Source of the DNA: Owenia fusiformis
Lineage: Eukaryota > Annelida > Polychaeta > Sabellida > Oweniidae
Length of the DNA stretch: 60,000 nucleotides
Assembly: GCA_903813345.2 (NCBI GenBank)
Contig: CAIIXF020000001.1
Coordinates: 6,205,098-6,265,097 of the forward strand
Reading direction: 5' to 3'
The notes beneath the pieces were generated by a model that saw only the letters and a program-made list of their open reading frames with translations, was not told the DNA's origin and ran no database searches. Position numbers and translations under genes: made by a program. Position 1 is the first letter of the stretch. Each line of letters starts with the position of its first letter. Positions 24,396 to 36,895 of this stretch are shown in pieces.

Positions 24396-26378
24396 CACTA
24401 GGGCAGAGCATTTGTACTGAAAGGAGCGTTTTCAGTACAAATATGTACTGAAAAATGTACTGAATTTTTAAGTATATTTTTCAGTATAAATATGTACTGA
24501 AAAATATACTTAAAATTTCAGTGCAAATTTCAGTATAAATATATACTGAAAAATGTACTGAAATTTTAAGTACATTTTTCAGTATATATTTATACTGAAA
24601 CATATACTGAATTTTAAGTGTGATTTTAAGTGCAAATATGTACTTACAAATATACTGAAATTTAAGTGTGATTTTAAGTGCAAATATGTACTGAAAAATA
24701 TACTGAAATTCAAGGGCATATTTAAGTGTAAATTTATACTGAAAAATATACTTAGATTTTGAATTACGACATCTTCCTGACTTTGACATCTATACCATGG
24801 ATTTTGCTATACTCGAACAAATGAGGTTCTATGTTCATGTTATATATTTTAATTTTGATATCAATTAATTAATTTTCTCAAGCTGAATATGAGTGAAAAT
24901 CTCATGAAAAACTTATTTTTAAGACTGAGAAAATGTGTACCTTTAATGTTTTTGAATTTTAGAACTTAATAAGGTAGAATGTATCTAGAAACCTCAAAAG
25001 GTATGGAATACACATGTTATGTACGATCAGTTTTAAATAAAGGGTTATCCCTCAGGAAATATGGGTATCCAAAACCTCCCAGTACATAACCCTTATATAT
25101 GCATTATATTTGATAGGTTTGATCGGGCTAAAAAGAAATTTATTGATGGAGAAAATGCAATCAGATATTATTACAGGATGCGTCTTAAATAATTAAATCC
25201 AAAAACATAACTTATTAAAAGGAAAACACTTGATTACAGTAAACCTAGCCTCTCCAGTTGGATTAGCGTCTGCTTTAAAGGATGTGTCTGAAGAAACTTT
25301 ATTAATCCATTAACAAAACAAAATATTTTGACAAGGCAAAACAAACCTGATTACAGAGAGACTCTTTTAAGTCTGCTGTAAAGGAAGCATCCAAAATAAT
25401 TTCATAATGTAATAGCATTCCTGGGGTGGGGGGGGGTTCAGGGGTCCAAGCGAACCCCCCCCCCCCCCCCCCCCCGGCCAAAAATTCTTTTAAAATCATG
25501 GACTTTTTCACCATTCTAAGAACTTTTTGAGTGATTTAGGCCGTTTTTAATAAATCCATAAACATAACTTCTAAAAAGGAAATCACTTGATTACAGTAAA
25601 CCTAGCCTCTCCAGTTTGATTAGAGTCTGCTTTAAAGGATGTGTCTGAAGAAACTTTATTAATCCACTGACAAAACAAAATATTTTGACAAGGCAAAAAA
25701 AACTGATTACAGAGAGACTCTTGTAAGTTTGGTTAAAGGCTGCTGTAAAGGAAGCATCCAAAATAATTTCATAATGTAATAGCATTCCTGTTGGGGGGGT
25801 TCCAGGGGTCCAAGCGAACCCCCCACCCCCCCCCCCCCCCCCACCCCCGGCCAAAAATTCTTTTAAAATCATGCACTTTTCACCATTCTAAGAACTTTTT
25901 GAGTGATTTAGAGTTTATAAAGTATGCCTTACATTTACGTTTTCTCTTATTTCCATTATTGGGCACAAATATTTCTCATTGCATATATTTATAGTTAAAA
26001 TTATCCTTAAATTTCAGTATATTTTTCAGTACATTTTTATACTGACTTTTGCACTTAAATTTCAGTACATTTTTCAGTATATATTTGTACTTAAATTTAT
26101 CCTTAAATTTTCAGTGCATTTTTCAGTATATTTTTGCACTTAAATTTGTCCTTAAAATTCAGTACATTTTTCAGTACATATTTATACTTAAATTTGTACT
26201 TAAAATTCAGTATATTTTTCAGTACATGAATTTGTACTGAAAAATATACTGAAAAAAATTCAGTGCATTTTTCAGTACAAAAATATACTTAAATTTGTAC
26301 TGAAACAAAACTAGTACATTTTTCAGTACATATTTGTACTGAAAACGCTCCTTTCAGTACAAATGCTCTGCCCTAGTG
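24396..26378. mobile_element. CACTA (EnSpm)-type nonautonomous element, 1983 bp
   Basis: The termini begin CACTAGGGCAGAGC on both sides (inverted), with a 3-bp target duplication AAT (24393-24395, 26379-26381). Both are hallmarks of the CACTA superfamily. The outer 350-400 bp on each side is packed with copies of a short motif like TGTACTGAAAAATATACT in both orientations. This matches the subterminal repeats to which CACTA transposition proteins bind. Long frames across these repeats are low-complexity artefacts. No transposase gene is present. Confidence 0.75.
25194..25912 (+). repeat. Direct duplication of a roughly 360-bp unit with poly-C tracts
   Basis: Two tandem copies (about 25194-25545 and 25553-25912) share AACATAACTT, CTAGCCTCTCCAGTT, TTTAAAGGATGTGTCTGAAG and a C-run. 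The runs are 21 C at 25455-25475 and an interrupted run near 25819-25846. The second copy has about a 10-bp insertion (TTGGTTAAAGG). They form the core of the CACTA element. Confidence 0.85.
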
Positions 26379-27360
26379 AATAACCGTAACAGTTATCATG
26401 ATGTAAGATTGCAGACAACACATGTGGACTGGAATTAGTGTATTATCCAGTTGGTGTCTCTTGGAGCTGATGATTGATTACAACATAACAAATTAATGAT
26501 AAATTATAAAACTAGGATGTTTCAACTTTCCCAAACATACTTCATTCAATTATCTACAACTTGGAGGAATAACTTTAACAACTATGACGATGTAAGATTT
26601 CTTTTTAAAGACAACAGTGGTAGAATTAGTGCTAGCATTTCCGATTTTGTCTTTTGGAGCTGATGATTACACCAATGTAACTATATCGTATAGGAGTGAG
26701 GTCCATGATTACACCATAATAAATTCTGCAGCTCCAGCTGCTGAAAATCCTAGCTGATGCCAATAAAAAGTTATGGGGAAAAACTTAACTGGAGGGTAGT
26801 CATTTTGACCCCCCTTCCCCTTAGGGCTTCTAAGGTTAAAGTTGCATGTCGTAGAAGTTTCATTGTTGATCAAGAGGCTTTTGGGATTTAACTTCCCGAC
26901 AGGGAGGTACCATAAAAAGTTGTTATGCAAAAAAATGTGAAGAACATGGTTGAATTTGAATATTAATAATTTTTTGAACACAAAAAAACACTCACTGTGT
27001 CAATCCTACTTGAATACTAATCTGGCACAGTGCTGATTTTACCACCTTTCATAATGGTCATGAGTGCTCAGTCATCCACGACAGTTACATCGTGATCTAG
27101 GTATCCTTTGATGGAGAATAAATCAGGCTTTTTACTGCTACCTTTGTGTTTTATAAAAATGCTCAGAATTCTAGTATCCTGGCTTTGAAGTTGGGTGTAC
27201 CTTTTTTGTGGACACCCTGTACGTATAAATGGAGAATAATTATAAAACATAAAGTTAATACATTTCTGAAATGCCAGACGAAATACCGTTACACAATAAC
27301 GATCGATCTGTATACTAACCGTTTCATACATATGTTCATTTGGAAAGTGATATATACCTG

Positions 27361-28180
27361 TAGGGTGTCTCAGAAAATGTACCCAAAAGTATATCAACAG
27401 CATAGACAAACCAATCGATATTTTCAGACATTTTTTGCATGGTCTTGTAGTAAAAACATATACGTTTTTTTTCCGTATACAAAGTTTTTAAATCATTTTT
27501 TCATTTTTAATACTTTAACCCTTAACTTTTTACACCACATAATCAATGTAACCTCATATTTCGATGACAGTCTGCATCCTTACTACTTCATTGTTAATCA
27601 CATTTGATAATTTGGTGGTACGTTTTAATTTTTGTTCGGATGCTGGTCTTGTGTTGTTCTAGATCTCTTAGCTTGGGTTTAGCATAAAATGGTCCTTCAA
27701 ATAGCCCCAGAGAAAAAAGTATGGGCCGTCAAATCTGGTGAATAGGGAGGTCCTCACAATGTCTTAGCCCCCTTATACAGAGAGCCCAAACGTTCAAGAC
27801 ACTGCATTGGTTGGGATTTTTTGTAGTATTTGTACATGTTGTGTGTAGAGGGGCTCTATCAGTTTGAGATTCGGATATCATTTGGCCATCGTCATCCTCA
27901 AACATCTTTCTCTGTTAGTATTTGAAGGCGTGTTTTAATGCCCATTCCAAGCAAAAAGACCAAGAGCAACTTAGGGGCAACGTCTAAAGAGAAATCCAAA
28001 ACATTCCACCAGAATTATTATAAAATGTGATGAACAATGTAGCAGTAAGGATACAGGCTGTCATCGAAATATGAGGTTACATTGAATATGTGGTGTAAAG
28101 GGTTAAAGCATCAAATAGGCAAGACTGAAATAAAAATGGTATGTTGATATACTTTTGGGTACATTTTTTGAGACACCCTA
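27361..28180 (-). mobile_element. Mariner-type element with degraded transposase (about 820 bp)
   Basis: The ends read TAGGGTGTCTCAGAAAATGT and the inverse TACATTTTTTGAGACACCCTA. The arms are alike for about 200 bp and share TAACCTCATATTTCGATGAC. On the minus strand around 27680-27890 the remnant reads DRAPLHT (second catalytic box) and PPYSPDLT...FFLWGYLKDH (third box), with a frameshift between. Inactive. Confidence 0.78.
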
Positions 28181-29398
28181 TATATTGGACATAACGCTTC
28201 TATCAGCATATTTACCTCAATTCTAGAAAAATAAATCTCATGTCCACGCTAATTTGATATTAACACATTAACATAACAAAATGTCACCACCTACATGTCG
28301 TTGCTCACAATATCAAACTTGGAGATGATCTTAAAAATATTGGTCAATTTGAGGCAAGTTGAAAATTTTTCTATGGGATGAATACATGCCTGGTCATCTG
28401 ACTGTTAGTGTCATAAATGGTGACTATCATGTTTAAGCTGTTTTCTTTCAAATTCTCTATAGATGCGGGTGTCTGAGCATTTTTTCCTGGCTTTGTACAA
28501 ATTGTTACTTTATTAGTTTGCATGGCCAAACATTTGGAATCCAGAGTCGACTAAGTTTAGCCGAAATGTTTAAGTTTATCAAAAACGAAAGGTATTTTGG
28601 CCTACTGTGCCTATGATATGCTATCTGGCAGCCGCATGCAATGATGGATACACCTCGCCATATTCACCATATATCGAATATATATATATGTTAAACAGTC
28701 ATCAAGAGTAGACTGTACGCATACTATATCCTCTACGTTACAAGTGAAAATACATGACCATCACAATAAAATGATAGAATTCATAAATCATCTAATGAAT
28801 ACTTTGTATAACCGACACAGGTATTCATGAATATTAACATACGGCGACATTGACGTAATACGTATTCACACGAAAGGTTATTATCCCAGGTAACATTATT
28901 TAATCAACTTAAAGAGAAGCGGTTCTCATAATGTGAGCAATGTATGGTAATAAGTTAAAGGGGTATGTCAGACTAGTGTTTAATTTAGCTCAGTAGTTGA
29001 GTTTGCACAGCTCTTCGTAAACGGGAAATTGAAATAGAATTCTTAATGCTCTATAGCTTATTAAAGAACACTAAAAAGGAATTTTAAGCAACAATAATAC
29101 AACTATAGGTTTATTGCACTAATGGAAACATTAAACCACACCATATCAAATCGGTAATACCATTGGGAACAATCTACTCGTGGTTTAATCTCTGATGAAG
29201 AAGAGTACCACACATTATCTACTCTGTTCAGCTGTATCGCAAATGCACATATATATGTATACGGCATTTGCATGTAAGCATTCAGCCTCAGAATATGTGC
29301 ATGTTTCCTTAATCGCAATGGCTTTGCATCTTTTGTCATGATCAATGCGATTTGTGTGACCAAAAACGTTTCACGAAATAATCATATATCGGTATATA

Positions 29399-31035
29399 CG
29401 AGGGGTGATCAATAAGTAATGGACGTTTTTTACACCGATGTTTTTCATATACTAATCCCTTTGATTTTCTCACCAGTGATACATCATTCAATAATCTAGC
29501 TATCAACTCTGATGATTTGAAAGCAAAACATGTAATAAATTTTGATATATCTTTATTTCCGTGAAGGAGGTATAGGTACCCCGGGACCGACATAACGTCA
29601 CACATTCTGACGCTATTTTTGCTTGTTTAACAGTCATGCAATGCAGTTGAATGCAGGCTGAACAAAACTAACCATGATGGTCATGAATTACACCATTTTG
29701 ATATGCCATACTTTGAATATGCCATACTTTTGAATATTTTATCATCAAAATGCCACATTCATTCATCCTTGCTGCAAGGGTATTTTACAAGTATATACCC
29801 TTGCTTCTCTCTATTCAATTGTTGGGCTTGTGCAAACAAACTGGACATTAAACAATATTAGCCTACATCACATACCCTGAGAGAACTACTAGACACAGTG
29901 TACAAGGGTAATTAAAATCCTGTTGAAGGGTCCACAAAGTTGTCTTTATACTATAGCAGTATGCCCTTACATATCTTATGACTTAGAAGTTTGTTATATG
30001 TAACAAAAAATCATAGGATTTATACAAATATTAGCTTAAGAATAAAACATCATCCGTAGAACATTCTATATGTCCAAAATTAAAATATTTAACCATTTCA
30101 CGGAAAACAAAAAGAATATTGCAGAAATAAGGTGGTTTGAAGAGACACAAATGGTAAGATTATTCATAAGTTTCAGGAAATGAGACATGTAATTGGACAA
30201 TTTGCACAACGCATTCAGTTTGCGTTGACCACTAGGAAACTCAGGTTATATAAGGCCCCTAAAATGAAACTACCAGGGCTTGAGTGAAGGGCTGAATTTG
30301 AGCATAAATGAAGTCCTTTGAAGAAGGATGACATTCATTTTACAGGGCCCTCTGCATAGGTTCCATCGAGTGCTAGCTACATGTACACATTTCCTCATCC
30401 TCTTAACCCAAGATTATGAGACAAGGCCGAATCCATTCTCTGACGTGGAAGCAGGATGCAGTGGCACAGCTTGTTTTGCTTCCTTTCTCTTTAGAAATTA
30501 GTAATACTGGTATATAAATAAATAAGTCACATGTGAGCAGATCTGGACAAAATGGTGCATGGCCAAGGGCTCAGTTGAGGTCCAGGGATATTGTATTCTG
30601 AACATTTTGAGATCTTTGGTGCATTGTCCATATGGAGTAGGGTGCTCCTTTCTCTCACCAACCCCTTCTTCCACAATATTTTCTCATATTGACCTGCAAA
30701 CCCCAACCATACAACACTTTGACATCAGAATACTATACTGTTTATGTGTTACCAGTCAGCAAAATATTTTCAAACAACACAACACAAATTGCATATCAAA
30801 AAAGTTCAAATCTAACTGAAATATGCCAGACTGGCTAATTAAAACTAAATATGTGACGTTAATGTCAGTCCCTTCATGTAAATAAGGATATATCAACATT
30901 CATTACATATTTTGTCATCAAATCTTCAGAATTGATAGATAAATGAATGAACTATCACTGGTAAGAAAATCAAAGGGATTCTTCGATAAAAAGTATCTGT
31001 GTAAAAAGCGTCCATTACTTATTGATCACCCCTCG
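29399..31035. mobile_element. Mariner-type nonautonomous element (1637 bp)
   Basis: The TA flanks are 29397-29398 and 31036-31037. The ends begin CGAGGGGTGATCAATAAGTA (inverted), a common mariner terminus. TIRs run about 200 bp. No transposase motif found inside. Confidence 0.85.
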
Positions 31036-31037
31036 TA

Positions 31038-33691
31038 TCGGTCCGAAGTTTCAAAATCGTCAAAATCTCAGCATGATAAAAAGAAAACGCATTATAACAA
31101 AAACGTAATCTAGACCTAAAAACATCGCTGGATACGAGATGCAGGATTAATCCCATGAAGTCTATTTTACATCTGTCTTATCACTGATTCGTTCAGCCAG
31201 AGTATACTCCTAGAAATTTAGTAGACCCTGATTGGATTTGTGGTAGGCAGAGTGTATGCTGCTGATTAGATTCAGATGGATAACGTCCAGAGGTTAAATT
31301 AACTCACAATGCATTTCTGATTTATTATTGATGGAATCACGATAATGTAGGATCGATGATCCATATCTATAGACTCGTAGAGACAATCCGATTGAATAAA
31401 TGATACGGGAAATGGATAAACTCGTATTATTCCCGAACAGCACTAGCAACATGATTTGCAATGATTGCTCACATTCTATTTATAATGACACGTCGACAAA
31501 TATTCAGATCCAAAGGTGTATGTATAGTCAACGGTTAATCTAGGAATCCTTGAAAGGGAAAGGGGGCAAAATTAAAGGTTTTTTCTCAGTTATTTTTGCA
31601 GATCCTGAAACTGATGGACATAGGATTTGTTTAATTGTGCTTATTGATACAATTCTGAATATTGATTGTGCCGGGATTTATGACTAAAGTCGTAACTACG
31701 ATACAAAGAGACTAAATTATTCATTGAGATAAACCAATTGAACAGACCTTCTTGAGCACTTTTGATAAATCATACGTCACCGCTTACTATTTGTAAATCA
31801 TTTGTCAGTAAATTGCAATGTTTGAACCATTTTGATTCTACGGAACACTAGAACATATATTGATCGGTTACTTCAGCATCTCGGACACATCATCGATAAA
31901 ATTATATAAAAACAACACTCCTGTGGAATCAAGTGCAAAGGAAACACAAGTATGATGTATTTTAAAGTGTTTTGTCTTGATACATTACGCTTTTAAATTG
32001 AGAAAAGCACTTAGTAGTCATGAAAAAATCGAATTTTTCACTAATTCAACGTATAATCAGACAATGCAACACTTGTTACTCTAGCTTGTAATTTAGAATT
32101 CTTTTTTGAAATTTTACTTGGGGATTGCACGCCTTTCTAATTGAGAGGGAAGTAACTTTAAATCTGTTCAATAAAACTACTTAATCAACTGATAATACCA
32201 TTTGTTGGGAGTTTATGCTCCGTATCTTTATCTTTTACCTTTTTACGTATCTTAATTTCCAGTCTTTTGTGATAAGATAAACAAAAAGTACAATTAATGC
32301 CTTTATTAATCATTAATCAATATTATTAAATTCATTATAAAATATCATTCGGATGTTATTAATCCACCATTTTCTGGGCTTTTAATAACTTGGTGGAAAA
32401 GGTACAGCGGTTTGTGCAATTACATAAACCTCCAATGGTCTGAATGGTATTAAAGCTGAAGGCAATGTACAAGAGTGTTTATACGTTCATCTAGATGTTT
32501 TTGAGAAGCTTCCAGCTAGAAATCATTTATGCATCGTTATCTGATTCTCCACAGTTGGATTGTTTATTCAGGAGCTTACATGCAAACGTTGAATAAGACT
32601 CATACTAATGCTCAAAGTGAGAATTACGGATCTGAATCAATGCTTAACCAGCAATGATTTTAGGTAGAAATTGCATTCAATGAGCTGGGGATTAATGTAC
32701 AATTACTGAAAATAGACGATGGTTTAAGGAATGTCGAGAAAAAAATCAATATTATGGACAATGACTATTCAAAAGATCACATAAATGCTCATAACTGCAA
32801 AAAATATCACGTTCCGTAAATGTTTTATGCATGATAATGCGTTTTGTCATTTTATTATGATTAAATATAAACGTTTATTTAGCTGTATCTACTTTTCAGA
32901 TTCCTCTGCTACTGTGGAACATGTACACATATAAAATATCGTGTATTACACACGGGTGACAAACAGATCTTCACCCCGGGGTTTGAGAATCCACGTAGAC
33001 ACAGATACCTCGATGTTGTTGTATTGTAATCATCCAAGTTGATAAAATTGACACAGATTTCATCGTCGCTTTCCACCGGGTCTAAAGACGGGTTCAGCAG
33101 AAAACATATTGGATATCATAAGTCTCTGTTGTACGGATTATGAACACTGAATGGAGTTATGCTTCGTGGCAGAAGAATCTCAGAGAGTTAATCAGGTGAT
33201 TAATCAACTAGAGGATTATATAATTAATCTTACGATATTCGCGGAAGCTAATTCATATATACTTGTCAACGAGCTTGACTTTTTAAAGCTTTAAATGTGA
33301 CAATATTTCGCGATCGGTGACATATCACAGAACTAATATAACAGGGAGATGACAACGTAAAAGTCCTATGCAATGAATGTACAAATAATACACATCGACG
33401 TATCACAAAAAGTCGCCATCAAAATTATGCTAGAACTATTCTGCTGAATCATTGGCATGATTGATAGTCATTTCTGATAGCCTTGATTTTCTATAAAGTT
33501 CCGTACTACAAAAACTGCAGAGAGTAGTATACCATCCTTTGATTATACATTTATCACCTTTCTTTGCCAATTCTTAACAGAAATTGCATGCTTTATATGC
33601 TGTACTCTGCAATGAGCTTCAGTCTAAAGGCCCCTAGAGGGACTCATGGACTATAAATTGGATTGTTACTTACACTAACGGCCTCTGTTTT
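31038..33691. other. No recognisable gene
   Basis: Unique-looking AT-rich sequence before the KCNE-like gene. If the acceptor just before 33707 is real, a 5' untranslated or coding exon of that gene should lie here or further upstream, but none could be singled out. Confidence 0.4.
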
Positions 33692-34456
33692 ATGTTCAAG
33701 CAGACCATTCGCAAGTGTATTAATGCTTCAACAATGGTGCAGAAAAGCCATAACCAAAATGGTTATGATGCCGGTACTTTGTTGAAAGTAGAAGGAGTGG
33801 ATGTTAATAACACCTTCCTTGCTGTTATTCTGGACAATGGCGAAGTTATTCATCGGAATGTAACGAATAGCTACGATCACGTGGGTGCCTCATATTATGT
33901 TACCGCTGTTATCATGATATATGGACTCTCGATTGTGTTCATGATTGGATCGTTGGTCAAGAGAAGTAAATCCGACGTTGATAACAGCGTCAACATTTAT
34001 CTTAAAGAAGTAGGCCTGGGTAGTAGCAACAAGTTTGAACTGCGCCACAAAAAAGCCAAGGCAAGGGCTAATCTTTCAGCTAAACTGACTCATCAAAATA
34101 TTTCATCTGGCCTTAAACTTACTAGTTCTATAGCAACGGTTGCTGATGGTGGTAAAATGGCTGCCGTCGTCAAAGAAGGAAAGCCAAATTACTTCAACAA
34201 TCCATGCATCGACCTCACCAGACTGTCCAATACCCAGTCATTGCTGCAAAATACACCACCGGGGGTGGCGAGTGAAGACGTTCAATTTCCAAAATGTAGT
34301 TCGGAATACGAAGGTGGCGACTCCGAAGGGAGGACGTTCCAAAGACAGTCGTCGTCGTCAACTGTTAAACTAGAGCCTCTCTTTGAAGAAGTTGAGGTTG
34401 AAGACGACGATGACGATGATTTGTTTCAAACTGAACACGCAGTTCTCATGGTGTAA
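33692..34456 (+). CDS. Single-pass membrane protein, KCNE-like (254 aa)
   Basis: One open frame with one strong membrane segment at residues about 68-89 (YYVTAVIMIYGLSIVFMIG). N-glycosylation sequons precede it at N11, N39 and N56, so the N-terminus is probably outside the cell. Directly after the membrane come RSKSDVDNSVNIYLKE. In the KCNE potassium-channel subunit family this place carries an RSK...DPF.VYI-type motif, so this may be a divergent channel accessory subunit. The cytoplasmic tail is long for KCNE (about 165 residues), Ser-rich, with an acidic run near residues 236-244. The sequence before the first ATG ends in a plausible splice acceptor (tttatgttcaagcag, before 33707). In that case translation would begin at the second ATG (33734, MVQKSHNQ) and the first ATG would be intronic. 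A possible AATAAA lies near 35106. The family call is tentative; the membrane topology is firm. Confidence 0.6.
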   Translation: MFKQTIRKCINASTMVQKSHNQNGYDAGTLLKVEGVDVNNTFLAVILDNGEVIHRNVTNSYDHVGASYYVTAVIMIYGLSIVFMIGSLVKRSKSDVDNSVNIYLKEVGLGSSNKFELRHKKAKARANLSAKLTHQNISSGLKLTSSIATVADGGKMAAVVKEGKPNYFNNPCIDLTRLSNTQSLLQNTPPGVASEDVQFPKCSSEYEGGDSEGRTFQRQSSSSTVKLEPLFEEVEVEDDDDDDLFQTEHAVLMV

Positions 34457-35409
34457 TGTTTCAAGAAATCGTGGCAGCACATCGATTTACGATTAAAGGT
34501 GACGCTATATTCTTTCCATAAAATTTGAATACATCCATCTTACAGGTGCGGAACAAATACTCCAGTCGCACGTTAATATGCTTCAAAAACCCATGGCCAA
34601 CAGCTAGTATCTTGCATATTTGAACCAACGAGGAGTGGATTATTTTACAAATTCGAGGGCCCTGCAACAATGATATTTTTATGACACAATGTGCAAAAAT
34701 TAATGTAGCCGGCAGCATGTAGCCACAATAGGCCACGATCAGTTGATTACATTTAATAATATAAGAACCACAATCCACACCATTACATTACAGATGCAGT
34801 TTCCAATCAGTTAATTAAGTAAAACACCATGACCTGAAAGAACGCTATACACATTGTGTGTTGCTATAGCTTCGATAATCCATTCAGCAATTACTAATTT
34901 CAGTTGTGGTATTGTTTTCAAGATTTAAGAGACCTGCTGAGGGTGTCATATCATCTTGCTTCATCAAGCTTCGGACCTATCCTCAATAGAACGTAGTGAT
35001 TGAGCGTGAGAACCGACGATGGTGTCATATTGAATTAAGTGTTCCAAGGTTGATGTGCCGACATATCTATAATATATACAGAGAATATGTCGGGAGCTAT
35101 CTTTTCAATAAACATACCAATGTCTCCCTGATAATCTAAAAAGGGATGTGAAATATCTCTTTAAAACTACAGAAACGTGAATGCCCAAAGGGTGCCCCTT
35201 CCCATATTGTATTGCAGTATAAAGATACAAAATTAGTTACAACTCTCTGGGCCTTTTAGGAAGTAGGCATTTCCAAGAAATGATGTATGCAAAGATATCG
35301 TAAAATGTTGCCTTTTTGAAACTACACATTGCCCTTATTGGTAATAAATCCCGAAGTTGACATTGGTAAAGCGATTTAGAAAACTGTGGAAACAAACGTA
35401 TTGATGTTG

Positions 35410-36010
35410 TTACGCGGCAAATGGCATATATTTATGGTTGCACGGTATTTGTGATATGGGTGAATATGCTAGACTCTCGCCTGCGGCATATGGCATAGTC
35501 TGAAGGTGAGTATGCCATATTCCGCAGCGAATATTCAAATACATTGATTTCAGTAAATAAACGATACTCACTTGCGAAATAGACAATGCCCACTTGCTGA
35601 ATATGTCATATACCGCAGGTGAATATGACATATACCGCATGTGAAAACGTGATACAGAGATCCTTGATTTGATTCAATTGGTCGACTCTAAATGTAAAAC
35701 TTTGCTTGATTGCCAATATAGGTAGTGCTTCGAGTACTAATATATATGAATCCTATATTTATTGAGTAAGTTTAGTACGTGAGATTGCTGGGCTATTCTT
35801 CTGCATCATTTGATTTATTCAGTGCACTGTACTGTTGATTCAGTTGTCATTATAATTATTTATAAACTTTTACCCGTTCGTTCAATCGATGCAATTGACA
35901 ACTGTGTGCTTTTTAAATGAGTATGCCATATACCGCAGGTGAATCTGTCATACACCGTAAGTGAATATGCCATATTCGTTGCGGAATATGACATCTTGTG
36001 TAGCGTAACA
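35410..36010. repeat. Cluster of TATGCCATATACCGCAGGTG motifs in both orientations
   Basis: At least eight copies of a roughly 26-bp unit (ATATGCCATATTCCGCAG and variants) lie at 35410-35645 and 35915-35990. The edges read GTTACGC at the left and GCGTAAC at the right, so this may be a MITE with internal repeats. Confidence 0.65.
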
Positions 36011-36332
36011 AATGTGTGTAAATATGGAATATACAAGTCTTTTTTGAATTTCTGCTTTTGTTTACGAAGTGGACATAAATGCTTGTAGCATCATATCTAA
36101 GTTGTTAGAATGACAGTATGACAATTGCCGGTGAATGAGTACATGTGGATTTCCTTTTTATAATCGTCGTATGAGAGTCAGAGTCTCTTTCCATCATATC
36201 CCTTTTTGATTTTCGATCCACTGTTCCCCCATGGAAATATCAGGAAATGATACAATGTATCATTTTTATCACATCATCGGTGGGATATAGTCGTCATAGT
36301 CGTCGCGATCGTGATCGTTATAGTCCCACTTT

Positions 36333-36895
36333 TTTGTCATCGCCATTTCAGGAAAACCACTCATCAGAATATCGCCAAATTGGCACAAATGATAGAGGAT
36401 ATCAAGTTCTAGAGCTATTAACTTTTGGGCTGCCATCTTGTTTTCTGGCGGCCATTTTGAAGGTTTTCGGAAAATCTTGTCATCGCCATTTCAGGAATAC
36501 CGCTCATCAGATTTTCTCCAAATTCGCACACATGATAGAGGATATCAAGTTCTAGAGCTGATTACCTTCTGGGTGGCCATCTAGCTTCCTGGTGGCCATT
36601 TTGAAGTTTTTTTGGAAATTCTTGTCATCGCCATTTCAGGAAACCCGCTTGTCGGATTGTTTCCAAACTCACACACATAATAGAGGATATCAAGTTCTAG
36701 AGCTAATTTACTTTTGGGCGGCCATCGTGTTTTCTGGTGGCCATTTTGAAGGTTTTCCGATAAATCTTGTCATCGCCATTTCAGGAAAACCACTTGTCGG
36801 ATTGTCTCCAAATTCTAACACATGATAGAGGATGTCAAGTTTTAACTTCTGGGCAGCCACTTTTTTCTGGCAGCCATTCTGAAAGTTTTTTTGAT
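36333..36895 (+). repeat. Tandem array, about 144-bp unit, four copies
   Basis: Units start at 36334, 36476, 36621 and 36766 with CTTGTCATCGCCATTTCAGG. Each holds GATAGAGGATATCAAGTT or a close variant and a GCCATTTTGAAG segment. Several short frames here are by-products. Confidence 0.9.

Larger units (their letters stand above)
23343..27219. mobile_element. Mariner-type element of 3.9 kb carrying a nested CACTA insertion
   Basis: The flanks are TA (23341-23342, 27220-27221). The ends are CAGGGCGTCCACAAAA and CAGGGTGTCCACAAAA (inverted), and the arms stay similar for about 230 bp. The interior lacks a readable transposase. It holds two diverged copies of a roughly 190-bp unit (24346-26500, split; and 26508-26700). 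The CACTA element interrupts the first copy, so it arrived later. Without it the element is about 1.9 kb. Confidence 0.75.

Noticed and set aside
24481-24789. 102-aa frame rich in IFQYIFALK repeats (and its counterpart at 26049-26240)
   Set aside because: It is the reading of the CACTA subterminal repeats, not a gene.
25302-25872. Two frames with poly-Gly runs
   Set aside because: They read through the poly-C tracts of a duplicated noncoding unit.
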